A DNA stretch of 64,000 nt from Ottelia alismoides (Eukaryota; Streptophyta; Magnoliopsida; Alismatales; Hydrocharitaceae), in NCBI GenBank assembly GCA_037367405.1, contig JAZKJV010010617.1:781501-845500 (forward strand), given 5' to 3'. Below are positions 1 through 10,999 of this stretch, in pieces; position 1 is the first letter of the stretch; each line of letters starts with the position of its first letter. The position numbers and the translations under genes were made by a program. The notes below the pieces were generated by a model. That model saw nothing but the letters and a program-made list of their open reading frames with translations, made no database searches and was not told the origin of the DNA.

Positions 1-3000
1 CGACAAGGAATAAAGTAGGGGGAGATAATGGCCAAAATACAACAAAAATACCTTTTATTCAATTCATTCTTTATTCATTTTGGAACCTATTTTTGGTTCC
101 ACTTTTTATACTCCAAATAAAGAAAATTTGTAAATGAAGGTTGTAGACAATTAAATAAAGAAAAATACAAAAATTGATTTTACTGAAAAATAGTGTACAA
201 ATAAAAAGTTTTGGTCTGAATAAGATTTCAGAACTCCAACTTCCCAGACCTGTATCTTGCAAATAAAAACTCGAAATGTACCAAACTCATCTTTAATTGT
301 ATATAGCTTAAAATAATCTATTTAATGGCAGTGGTTTCGTATTTTTCCGAGTTACGGTTTGATAGTTGAGTTTTGGACCCCACTTGTATACTTATACCGA
401 TTAAAATATTCATTTTATTATTTATTCATTATTTTTACAATTTTATATTTTTATGATTTTGTAAATATTATTTATAATACTTATGTATATTAAAATCAAA
501 TTAAAAACATAAAGAAAACTCAAAATAAAATACCTGTATATACATAGTACATAGGTACAATACCTATTCTTATACATGTATAATACATACTTTTATTTTA
601 TTAAATACAAAAAATACTTTAGAAAAAAATAAAATAAAAAAATATTTTTTTAGTATACCAAAGTATTATATAATAAATAAATTAAATGCATAAAAAAAAA
701 TAAAATATTAAAATATATATACTTATATAGCCTATAAATAGTAACTTGTATTTTACACCTCACAAAAATAATTAAAAATCATAATAAAATACTTCATAAA
801 AAATAAACATTTTTTATTTTATAATTAAATATTAATAAATTCATTTACTATTTTAAATTGAATTTATAAAGCATTTTTGCGGGAGTTTTCTCGTTGGTCC
901 ACGTGGACCAACCAGAGTGGTTTGACAGTTGACCGCTGTCTGACCCTTCTTGTTCCGTCAGACTTTTGTTTTTTTTATCGAGCTTCGAGGATTTTTCGAG
1001 ACCCAACCTTTCACCCTTTGGCGATAGGGTCTTCGTGACTTTTTGTCCTCGAGGATTGGTGATTTACGCCCTAACGTTTCCTCGGAGAGTGGGTCAGCGA
1101 TTCGCAAGAAAATCCTCGATCTTTGGGGTCTCTCCACTCGACAGTCAAACCCTACAAAACGAAACCCCCGACTTCCCTTCTCATTTTGATCCCTATTCCT
1201 CCATTGATTGCCCTAAACCTCTCGTCCTTTGCATTCCTGGTGACAGCAGGAAGACGCCGAGCCCGAGATCGAGCCCTTTGGAGTTGAATCGAGGTCGTCC
1301 AAGCCTCTCGTCGGAGCGCCGCCTGCAGCTTGCTGCAACCCACGCCGGTGAGTCTCCCTCCTTTCTTTTTCCCTTTTCTTGTAGACTTAGCTTAGTGTAA
1401 CTTAGTCTAGTAACAGTTTAGGGTGTCTTTGTGTCATTCATCGTGAATCATCAGTCAAAGATCACGACAGAGCTGAGCTCCGCCTCCACCTTCAGCCCTC
1501 ACCAGTCACTGAAAACCACTGCGATCACCTCCATCTTCTTTCCCTTCACCTTCTCTCACCCCGATGCACCTCCGTACACCTCGATCTCGCTCAGATCGAG
1601 TCGCCCGAGCTCCCCTCTCCGCCGCTCGCCGGAGCTCCACACCCGGGCCGCGCACCACCTCCATTTAACCCGAAAACACCCCCAGTTGCCTCGCTTGGTT
1701 TTTGCGCTTCTAACCCTACAGGTCAGAGCCCAAGAGGAGGCCCTATCGATCCTCGACAACTCGGGGAAGCACCTCCCAGGTCGCCGCTGCCGTCTGCCTT
1801 CACCTCGCGGTCTCAGGTTCGCCTGAGACCTCCGTTCGACGCGGAAGGGCCCCAGGATCATTTTGCCCTTGATCCTAGGGCCGGAGAGGCCGTGTGTCGG
1901 CCGGATTCACTTGCCAAAGCTCGCCGGTGAGAGTGTTCTTCGTGAACCTCTTTCCGCCGTTGGATCAGGAGCACCTTCTAGTACGCACAAGAGCCGTCAT
2001 ATCTTCAGCACCTTCCACCGTCGGATCTCGTCGCAGGATCTAATCTTGGACGTCCGTGCGATGCGCCATCGAGCCACCAGATCAGGCCATGTGGATAAGT
2101 GGATCACCCATGGCCGCACGATCCGTATCTTGGGTATTTTGCACTTTCAACCCAAGAGTTTTCGTATTTACGTTTAGCACTAAAACTTTCATCTGAAGCT
2201 TAAAAATTTCTGTAATAATTGTAACTAGGACCCTGAACTCCTTTTATTTGCGTTTTGGTCCCTGTCCATGTCACCTCGGGTATTTTGCAACAAGCACCTG
2301 GAACTTTTCTGTATTTACATTTTTACCCCTACGCATAGTGATTATAATATTTCTTTGGTTTATTTGCACTCTTGTCCTGCCGGCTTTCGATATTTGCAAA
2401 TCAACCCCTGTGAACAGCACACGTGCTTTGCGCGTGTCTTTTTGGTGAAATTGTAATATTTTCCTTGTAGCTTTTGAATATTACACAAATGCCCCTACCA
2501 GGCTTGTAGTTTCTTTATGTTTTGTCTAATTATTGCATGCATCTCTAAAACCCCAAAAATTCCATAAAAATCATTTTAAGCTTCTGTTTAGTTGTAGATT
2601 CACGATACAATTTTGCATTTCATTTTTGTTGCATTTTAATATTTATCAAAAATAAAAATAGGCATTTTTCCTATTGTTTGCATTAGAAAATCCATAAAAA
2701 TTATAAAATCATTTTGTAAAATTCCAAAAAAATATTTTTTGCTTACCTTATCATATTTTAGTGTCAGTCCAAAAATCATTAAAAATTTCAAAACCAAAAC
2801 CTTAAAAAATTAGAAAACACCTATAAACTTCATAAAAATCTAAAAAATAAGGAAAAATCCTAAAAATATAAACTCTAGTCCTCTAGCTTCCCTATTTTAT
2901 TATCCTTATTATAAAATTAATTTGGGAAAATTTTTCCACTGTTTACTATTTTTCATTCCCATTTTAATTTCGGCCAGAACCTTTGGTCACTGTTTTCTTG

Positions 3001-3573
3001 TATCTCCACTATTAAAAATACCAAAAATTTTCTGAAAAATCCCCAAAAATCACAAAAATAGTAAAAAAAATTATAAAAAGACCAAAAAGATTTTATTCCC
3101 TGATTTTTGACTATTTTTACCTATTGTTATAAATACATTCTCCCCTCTTTTCTTACATCGTATATAAATTCTATTATTGAAAAAGAAAATACAAAAATAT
3201 AAAATATAAAAAGAAAATATAAAATCATAAAATCTAAAACCAAAATACAAAAATTTAAAAAAACTTAAAAATCAAATAAAAAAATATAAAATCAAAAACC
3301 CACAAAGAAATTCATATTGGTTAACTAGTTCATGAGACATAGGCTTTGACTTTTTGTCTACACTTTACACCTTTGTTTCCTGTGTTCGACCCCTACTTGC
3401 TTGCCACTGTACATTTTTAGTAGGGTATAATAAATTTTGATCCTTGCTCTCTATTGTTAATTAATTGTGTGGGTTAATTGTTGACGAACGGGAAAGCTTG
3501 AGTAGTCGCCTCAACGACAGTGAGTCTGATTCGCCAGACCATTATTTAGCGGCTCTCGCATTTTCGTTTTTCA
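1..3573 (+). repeat. 5' LTR of element A (partial)
   Basis: Left-truncated by the window. It ends in TTTTTCA, two bases before the primer-binding site, as expected for an LTR ending in CA. Three compositional blocks are visible: AT-rich to about 880, GC-rich from about 880 to 2140, then AT-rich to the end. It carries open frames on both strands in the GC-rich block (see findings), but these sit inside an LTR and show no similarity I recognise to any protein. Compared with the 3' LTR it has lost about ten bases near 931, destroying an inverted repeat that the other copy keeps. Confidence 0.9.
894..911. promoter_or_regulatory. 18-bp perfect palindrome with G-box core, 5' LTR of A
   Basis: TTGGTCCACGTGGACCAA is its own reverse complement and contains CACGTG, the plant G-box bound by bZIP and bHLH factors. 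It lies at the switch from the AT-rich to the GC-rich part of the LTR, about 30 bases after a TATA-like TTTATAAAG (865-873). An intact copy is in the 3' LTR. A role in LTR transcription is inference. Confidence 0.5.
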
Positions 3574-3575
3574 AA

Positions 3576-3593
3576 TGGCGCCGTTGCCGGGGA
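3576..3593 (+). other. Primer-binding site of element A (tRNA-Asp type)
   Basis: TGGCGCCGTTGCCGGGGA begins two bases after the LTR end. This is the primer site known from Athila-group elements, complementary to the 3' end of tRNA-Asp. Its exact position fixes the LTR end at 3573. Confidence 0.88.
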
Positions 3594-5829
3594 GCATATG
3601 CTTGTAGAGTACATTTGTGTCTTTTATCTTCTTAGCCATTTTTGATTATTTTTTTTAGTGCATAATTTGTTTTGACATGTCTGACACCTCTTCTTGTTTT
3701 CTTGTGAGGGACCATCGACCGAGGAGGATCTCCTAGGGGATCCTGCGCAGCCTTGGGAGGAGGAGCCGGCTATTCTACCCTAGTCGGCAGGAGAGAGCAG
3801 GAGAGCTTGGGAGAGAGATATAGTTAGACTTTTCTTATTTTTGTGAGAGAGAGTAATTTGATAAATTTGTAATAAAACAGGTACCCCGGACTTTGGACAC
3901 TAGGGCCCAATTTCCAAGTGTCTGTTCACTTGGGGGCTCACCGCAGTTTTGACACGTTTTCACCGCTGTCATTTTCCGTTTTTGATTTATTTTTTCCTTT
4001 CTTTTGTGGAATGAGCCCTTAGTCATTAGGCTTGCTTGATTGAGTAAACTAGGTCCAAACCCCCTAATAACCATTGCATGTACCTATAGTGCGATTTGGA
4101 CTTAGTTTAACTTAAACAGTTGCCTTATCGTCTTCAAACCTACACGCCGCGAGCTCACCCTGTCAAGCTCTACTCCTGAACTCGATGTGTCGAGAAGAGG
4201 AGGGGTGAGCCTAGACCGGACTCTTGGACTGAGGATCTGTGACCGACTTGTGGTTCTTCACGCTAGCAATTGCCTGCTTAGGAAGATTTCCGTTTGTATA
4301 TCGACATATAGATTAGGTTTAAAAATTCTTGTTTTGCATCCCGCATGGAGAGAGCTGGGAGTCACTGTAAGTCTTCTATCTTTGCATTCATCATCTAGGC
4401 ACTAAGGTGAGCTTTCCATCATAGTACCAACTTGCATTGGCTTTTCCGACTCTTCTCCCTCTATTTTTGGAACAAATAGGAACCAAAGGAAATACAAAAA
4501 AATATTAGGCGCTTGTATTGAATTTACTCAAAACAAGTGATAACACAAAAAATATAAAAGGGACTGCTAAAAATACTTGATCTTAATAAAATTGATTAAT
4601 TGGACTCATTGACTTGGGGTGAGCAAAGCCCTCATTTGTTTTTAGGTTGCATGGGAAGGTCTCCTTCTAGGTGAGGTGAGCGACGTCGTAAGGAATAGAG
4701 CCCAAAACCCAGTCTGTGGCTGCCTTGTGTATCGCCTGGATTTCCAAAGTATTGGCGCTTCTATTGTACGTAGACGAGTAGGGCTTGGTCAACACTAGTG
4801 ACTCTCTATTGTGTAGAGCACTGACCTTGACCGAAGTATCGAGCATAGGCCATGCCTCATAGGGGTGTCTGTCTCATCGTCCTGCGTCCGAGTAGTTCTT
4901 GCACGCTCACGGGTGATTCCGTTGAGTGCAAGTTCCGAAGTATTGGTTTCGCCTATTGGCTTCCTCTCTCTATTTCTTTGGCTGAGTAGGGATCTAGGAA
5001 GGGTTACAAGGACCTTAAAAAGTGCAGACTAGAGGTTACACAGGAGGAGAGACAAGTACGTGATACTTTTCCGGCAGTACTCTCGCTCCTATAGGCGTAG
5101 CGCTCTAAGGACTCGTGAAATGATAATTGCCTGAAAATTAAATCTAAAACTCACAAATATAATTGCCGAACCCTCACGGCTTCACGGGTCGAGTTGGTGA
5201 ATCCATTGCTTTGGATTGATTGATTAGTCAAATTAAGGTCAAGATCAAAAACACCGCTCCCTTGCGCCATTTTTGCTCTTCTTCCATCTGACCCTTCGCT
5301 CACTGTGAGCCTTCTACATATTTTACATTCCTTTTATTTCTTGTTTACCTTCGTCTCTTCATCCATCATCCTTCCCTTTTGACCTTCTCAAGATGTCGTC
5401 ACACGGATGGCTTAGTCGGGGACCTAGCTGACGCCCACATCAATTCCGTGTCATCCACATCTTCCATAATGAGGGGTGATCTCCAAGAAGTTAGTTCAGA
5501 TCTTGCGAATTTCTCCTTGGACTCCCCTATTATCTCCGCTTTCAATACTTGCCTTTCACCAATAAATCTGCTGTTTGGGATGGACTCGCAACCCGAATTA
5601 GCTCTTCCCCTTTCAAATAAACCGGGATTACTCTTGTCCCCGAATTAACCCCTTGTGGATGGAGATCGATTTCAACCAATATCCAATGCTCCGTTCACAA
5701 CATTCTGGGATTGACCATAATTCCAGATTCATCTCAACAGTGGGTGCTCAGGAAGATACTGATCAAGGTTTACTCCGTCATGCAGATCCTCCACCCGATC
5801 ACGAGCCAGAAATTTAAGTTCATTCTGAG
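3594..5829 (+). other. Untranslated leader of element A
   Basis: No coding region is supported over these 2.2 kb. The ORFs here are short and in no order. A segment near 3700-3800 (gagggaccatcgaccgagg...) has a clear counterpart in the leader of element B near 22780-22870, so this is family leader sequence and not a captured gene. The leader of an Athila element is normally long. Confidence 0.7.
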
Positions 5830-6780
5830 ATGGCTCCAACTGGCAGAGGAAAGGGAACACAGCCTCAGCAAGAAGAACAAGCAGATCAAGGAGAGGGGCA
5901 ATACACCACACAGAATGAAGTCAACAGTCAGTTGCTGGCATCTATCCAGGCTATCCAACAGCAGCTGACAATCAGGCCTTGGCCCAGACCGCATTCCAGG
6001 ATATGCTCAATGATATGAGGGAGAGCTAATGAGAGAGATGACAGACGAGAGGATGATCAAGATCTAGAGGTCAATCGAGGAAGTGCCGAAGACGAACTCT
6101 CAGTGGAGGGACCTGAGTATGAAAGAATGGATGCAGAAACACCACAGGCGAAGCCGACTTTGAAGGAAACATACAACCCTAGGGCGGGTCGTATCATTGA
6201 GTGGATTCAAGTTCCATGAGTTCATGCCCACTTCGAGATGAAGCCGCAGTTCTATCTCTTGCTTCCCACATTCCATGGAATCCCATTGAAGAACCATATA
6301 TATTCCTCAAAAAGTTTAGTCACATCTGCGCCATTGCTCACTACCCGGTATCCCTGTGGGGTAGTCAAGATGACCGCTTTTCCCTTCTGCCTTCAAGACA
6401 AGGCCTTGTATTGGGTCGATCACTTAAGCAAGGTAGTCACGACTTGGGAGGAGCTGAAATCTGCCTTTCTTCACAAATTCTATCCTCTGGGTCATCTGAA
6501 CCAGATGCGTGCCTGCATCTCAAGCTTCTATCAGCAGCCCGGCGAGACAATTCACGAAGCTTGGAAGAGGTTTAAGGAACTACAAGAACAGTGTCCCCAC
6601 CACGAGATCCCAAGACCAGTCTTGTACATCATTTCTTTGGTGGTCTGACACTAGAGAGTCAGCGACTCGTTGATGCCGCTTGTGGAGATTCGTATTTCAA
6701 CAAAGATGAGGATGTTGTCTAGAATATTTTTGAGGAGATGGCCGAGGGAGAGGCCGCTTAGTCCTCATCACGCGCATACA
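5830..6780 (+). pseudogene. gag: gag (capsid) pseudogene of element A
   Basis: Gag forms the virus-like particle that packages the element's RNA. The likely start is the ATG at 5830 (MAPTGRGKG...), after which a Gln-rich N-terminus runs to a stop near 6016. The capsid (Retrotrans_gag) core follows at about 6205-6645: VHAHFEMKPQF, FHGIP, then PFCLQDKALYW, TTWEELKSAFLHKFYP, ETIHEAWKRFKEL and CPHHEIP, which is the Athila gag order. The core is spread over two frames, with shifts near 6285 and 6350, and has an in-frame TGA near 6217 and a TAG at 6720. A remnant of the usual GDSYFNKDEDV/EEMAEGE end lies at 6685-6760. It cannot make Gag. Confidence 0.82.
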
Positions 6781-6795
6781 TGAAGTTGCCCACAA

Positions 6796-7640
6796 ACCAT
6801 TAACAAGTCCGTGAATATGGCTAGCCACACCGAGGACAAGGATGACAGCTCCAACCTTAGCACTATCGGGAGTCACTTGTCTAAGGTCGACATAATCGAG
6901 AAGAGGTCCCAAGACCTCGAAAAATTATCTGTCATTGAGAAGAGAACCCAGGGACTGGAGAAGCTTGACTTGATTGCTCAACAACTGGAGCAGCTTGTTC
7001 GATCCCTGAACGCCAATGCCTGCAACGCTGTGTATCTGCTTCTGAGAACTCTACTGAGCTGAAGGAACCGTCACGCACGCAGCCTCCTCAGCCAAGTCCT
7101 CCGCAACCCCCCCCAGTTCAGCATGTATACTACATGCAAGCACCAGAACAGCCCCCACAGGCACATAACCAGATGGTTGTCTATCAACCATAGCTGCCTC
7201 CTATCTATCCTGAGCAGTCTCCTCCTGCCCCACCACAAATTCAAGAGATCAATGGTGTTTGGGAACCTGAACAACAGCTGACCCGTCCTTAGGGACACTT
7301 CCAGGGTCAGAACATGGCGAATCAGCTGTCATACCAGCAACAATAGGGGAGTAGGAACTTCCAGCCTCCCAACCGGCAACAGTAACAATATGGGAATACT
7401 TGGAGGCAGGGTTACCAGCAGCAGCAACCTGGCTACCGCCACCCTCCACAGCAACCGTCTGCGGCATATCATCAGGTGAATCCCTCTCAACAGTATTCAT
7501 AGTATCCCTCTCGTATTCCTCCCCATCATTTTCGGCAGGATATCAGCAATACCCCTCTCCGAATTATCCAAGTCAGCGGCTCCAAGGGGGTGATGCATTC
7601 GACGTGGCACCAGTTATCCGGCCTGGCCTGTCTTGAACAA
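6796..7640 (+). pseudogene. gag C-terminal coiled-coil and Pro/Gln-rich region, element A
   Basis: From 6811 a charged segment with the internal repeat VDIIEKRSQDLEKL / VIEKRTQGLEKL probably forms a coiled coil; element C carries the same segment (VDIIKKRSQELDKL, from 50425). Beyond 7060 the frame is rich in Pro, Gln and Tyr. Five stops interrupt it: TAG at 7191, 7290, 7344 and 7500 and TAA at 7383. Each sits where a Gln codon fits the surrounding composition. It is part of the Athila gag-pol reading region; its molecular role is not known to me. Confidence 0.65.
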
Positions 7641-7644
7641 TTAA

Positions 7645-8259
7645 ATGAAGAACATGGCTGAAATGACCCAGAAGATAGACGACCTGACAGCTGCCAAAAC
7701 CGTCATACTAGCCCAGGTCGAAGCCAATCGAAACAACTTCCGACGCAAGGAGCAGGTAGCCGGCAGTGTCCAACCCGAATCAGGTGAATTAAATTGTTTT
7801 TTATCTAATGCTGTTACTCTCAGGAGCGGTAGGATACTCCAGCCATCAGTGACGACGAAAGGAAAGCATCTTGCATCTAACGGGGAAGCGTCAGTCTAGC
7901 GAACACCAGGTCCAAGCAACATTTTGGGAGCAGCACCATCATTCAAAAAATCACAAAAAAATGAAGAAAACAAGAAAACACAAAAAGATAACAGCAGCCT
8001 CAGTGGAGATAGGCCAGCATTGAAGACGTCTGCACCTGCTACAGAGCCAGCCACAGATAGAAGGGATTTTGCACCTGCAGCGAGTCCAATGCCAGCATCT
8101 GAAGCCGAACCTGCCATTTTTGGTCCACATCTTGTAGATGATTCTATTCCTTTTTGCCATCTACATGTACACAACAATATGGATACTATTTTGAATGAAA
8201 TTGGTGAAGATGTTGTAAATATTCCTTTTCCAGAAGCAATGAAAAAACACAAAAAATGA
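7645..8259 (+). pseudogene. gag-pol linker of element A
   Basis: Two frames remain: 7645-7899 (MKNMAEMTQKIDDL..., then NAVTLRSGR) and 7924-8259 (Lys-rich start, ending FPEAMKKHKK). The motif TLRSGR followed by a basic and proline/serine-rich stretch is typical of the region just before the protease in Athila-group pol proteins. Element B has the same opening (MKTTLEHLTQMIEHM at 24208) and element C has ITLKSGRR near 51340, so this is shared family sequence. A stop at 7897-7899 and another at 8257-8259 separate the pieces. Confidence 0.65.
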
Positions 8260-8317
8260 AAAAAATTGAAAAATTCTTTGTCTGATCTGCCATTATAGAA
8301 ATCATCAGAATTTGGTG

Positions 8318-8980
8318 TTGAATGTGCCATTAATGAAAGCTCTTGAGTACATGCCCAGTTGTAAAGAAAGGATTGAAAGAGGCATGCACAACCATGCGCC
8401 GACCGCATCCTCACAACTCCAGAGCAAGGGTGGCAAGTCCGAAAAGCATATCCTCACAATGGCCACCGTTAAAGCCATCAGCAATCTCCCGGATAAAAAG
8501 CCAGATATGGGAGCACCTCTTGTGCGTTGTCAGATGTTCAATCAGGAGTTTGAACGAACACTTCTCGACAGCAGGTCTTCTGTCAACTTGATTCCAGCTT
8601 CGCTACTTACAGAATTCAGGCTGGGACCACTCAAGCCTACTAAGATGATTCTGCAGTTTGTAGACAAGTCAGTTAAGCGGCCTAGGGGCCTGTTGGAGGA
8701 CGTGATAGTCACGGTTCAGGGAAAGCCATTCCCGACCGATTTTGTGGTATTAGATATGGACGTCCCTGCTCCATTGCTCCTTACCCCAATCATACTTGGA
8801 CGACCATTTCTGCAGACATCAAACGTAGTAGTGAATTATGGGATGGGAGAAATCACTTTTGGCGCTGGCAATGAAACAATCAGAGTAGAGACCCTGCCTG
8901 AGGGAACACCAGCCGAACAGACATCTGCATCATGTGCAGGGGTGATAAAGTATGCCGACGACTGTGTCTTTCTAGCCTAA
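8318..8980 (+). pseudogene. Aspartic protease domain of element A
   Basis: The retroviral-type protease cleaves the gag-pol polyprotein. An uninterrupted frame runs for about 220 codons. Visible landmarks are KHILTMATVKAI, the active-site region LLDSRSSVNLIP, MILQFVDKSVKRPRG, FVVLDMD and IILGRPFL, in the order of Athila proteases. The catalytic D-S/T-G triplet reads D-S-R, a Gly-to-Arg change, so the enzyme should be inactive even though the frame is open. The best-preserved homologue in the window; elements B and C have more damaged copies. Confidence 0.82.
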
Positions 8981-9001
8981 ATTCAAGATACCAACTTATT
9001 T

Positions 9002-9202
9002 TTGGATGACAATGAGATCCATGAACTCCTATGCCCCGAGGAGGAAGTGGAGACCGCAGTCGAATTTCCCCTTATCGATCAGGATGAGGAACTCGCTGAT
9101 GTGCTGCAAGAGACTGTCGTGGAGGTGACGTGCCTGCAAAACCAAGAGCAAATTTTTGAAGCATCTTTTGATGAAGAGAAGATCATTGAAGCATTCTGTT
9201 AG
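9002..9202 (+). pseudogene. Acidic protease-RT linker of element A
   Basis: A short acidic frame (DDNEIHELLCPEEE...) lies between protease and RT. The related segment in element B is longer (25186-25488) and begins MDDFEIRIFLFGEED, so the linker is a conserved part of this family. It ends with TAG at 9200, where the polyprotein would normally continue. No domain recognised. Confidence 0.55.
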
Positions 9203-9329
9203 AATCTAAGTGAGGAGGCAGACCCGAGTATGGTGGACACTGAACAGTTGAAAGAATCGCCACCTACACTAATAGCTGAGTCACCTCTGAAGCAGCTCAG
9301 ACCTCGCCAGAGCTAAAACCCTTGCCCTC

Positions 9330-10465
9330 CAACATGAAATATGTCTTCCTTGCAGGAGAACCGAACATGCACCCGTCATCATCAATGCACATCTGACCGA
9401 AGACCAAGAATCTCGTTTGATGGAGGTTCTTGAACGCAACCGCAAGGCGATAGGCTGGCGAACTTCTGATCTCCATGGGATCAATCCGTCACTATGCTCG
9501 CATCACATCTTTCTGGAAGAAGATTGCAGGCCCTCTCAAGAACTTCAGAGAAGATTAAATCCAAATTTGCGGGAGGTTGTTATGAAAGAGATCCAGAAGT
9601 GGTGTGATGCAGGATTTATTTATCCCATCTCCGACAGCAAATGGGTGAGCCCTCTGCATGTTGTGCCAAGAAATCAGGGATCACCATTGTGAAGAATGAC
9701 AAAGGAGAGGAGATCGCAATCAGATTACCCACTTCTTGGCGAGTTTGCGTGGACTACAGAAGACTTAACCTCGCTACCAAGAAGGACCACTTCCCTTTAC
9801 CCCTCATCGACTAGATCTCGGAGAGATTGGCCGCGAAGGAATATTTCTGCTTGTTAGATGGATACTCTGGATATAATCAAGTTGCTATTGCTCCTGAAGA
9901 TCAAGAGAAGACCATGTTCACCTGTCCTTTTGGTACATATGTCTTCAGACGGATGCCGTTCGGGCTTTGCAACGCCCCAACCACATTTCAGAGGTGTATG
10001 CTTGCAGTTATTGCCGATATGGTGGGCAACTTTCTCGAGGTCTTTATGGACGATTTTTCGGTCTACAGGGATTCATTCGATCAATGTCTGGATTATTTAG
10101 ACCGATTCTTACGAAGGTGCTGCGAAGTCAATCTTGTACTCTCGTGGGAGAAGAGCAACTTCATGGTGACCGAAGGAATCGTGCTGGGTCACGTTGTTTC
10201 TAAACGTGGTATGGAGGTTGACCCAGCAAAGGTGGACGGGATTTCCAAACTTGAGCCACCTACAAACATCAAGCAAGTCAGGTCATTCTTGGGCCATGTT
10301 GGTTTTTACCGACGATTCATCAAAGATTTCAGCAAACTGGCCAGACTGTTGACTGAGTTGCTCGGCAAGGAGAATGAATTCATTGTAGATGACCGTGTGC
10401 TCCTTGCCTTTAATAACCTGAAAGAAATCATCACACACGCCCCTGTCTTACAGCCACCGATCTAG
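9330..10465 (+). pseudogene. Reverse transcriptase domain of element A
   Basis: RT copies the element's RNA into DNA. Frame one (9417-9671) carries RKAIGW, the QRRLNPN segment and YPISDSKWVSPLHVVP. A one-base loss near 9672 shifts the frame, which then continues through WRVCVDYRRLN, a TAG at 9812 in place of the expected Gln, LLDGYSGYNQVAI (first catalytic Asp), PFGLCNAPTTFQRCM, FMDDFSVY (the YxDD-type box, F-M-D-D) and FLGHVGFYRRFI. A TAG at 10463 ends it. All catalytic Asp residues are visible, but the gene is broken twice within the domain. Confidence 0.88.
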
Positions 10466-10885
10466 ACTCAGCCTTTCAAGATAATGACCGATGCGTCAGA
10501 TTCTGCCATTGGTGCTGTACTGAGATAGAGAAAAAATAATGTACCATTTGTGATTCACTACGCTAGCCGAACACTCGATGAAGCCTAGCGGAACTACACT
10601 GTCATTGAAGAGGAGCTGCTAGCGGTAGTTTTTGCCCTGGAAAAGTTCAGATCCTATCTCCTTGGATCCAAAGTAATCATTTTCACTGATCATTCGGCTA
10701 TTCGGTATTTACAATAGAAGAAGGACGTCAAACCATGTTCATTCGGTGGATCCTTCTCCTCCAGGAATTTTACTTGGAGATCAAAGATAAACCTGGGGTA
10801 AAGAATGTGGTGGCTGATCATCTATCGAGGCTTCCTGAGCCGGACTCTCCTGAGCTAAACCTGCAGCCGATCACAGAGACCTTTC
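10466..10885 (+). pseudogene. RNase H domain of element A
   Basis: RNase H removes the RNA template during reverse transcription. The frame continues directly from RT: FKIMTDASD, HYASRTLDEA, TVIEEELLAVVFALEKF, LGSKVIIFTDHSAIRYL, then after a frameshift near 10733 LLLQEFYLEIKDKPG and VVADHLSRL. The Asp/Glu/Asp metal ligands (TDAS, EEELLA, FTDH) are present. Stops are TAG at 10526, 10586 and 10715. Confidence 0.85.
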
Positions 10886-10999
10886 CAGACGAGGCAATTC
10901 TGTCTGTCACCTCGCTTCCTTGGTATGCAGACATTGTGAATTATCTGGTGACCAAGAAAATCCCACAGGATTGTCCTAAGTTGAAAATATACAGATTCT
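10886..10999 (+). pseudogene. Truncated integrase entry of element A
   Basis: After RNase H the segment LPWYADIVNYLVTKKIP matches the opening of the Athila integrase region, then the similarity stops at about 10978 and LTR sequence follows. The HHCC zinc finger, the DDE catalytic core and the polypurine tract should lie here and are absent. A deletion joining the integrase start to the LTR, perhaps removing its first bases, is the simplest reading. Confidence 0.65.

Noticed and set aside
966..2177. Overlapping ORFs of 100-144 codons in the 5' LTR of element A
   Set aside because: They lie inside an LTR, overlap on both strands, have no recognised domain, and are explained by GC-rich composition. 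Kept only as a finding about the block.
3594..5829. Host gene in the long leader of element A
   Set aside because: No coherent frame, and part of it recurs in the leaders of B and C.
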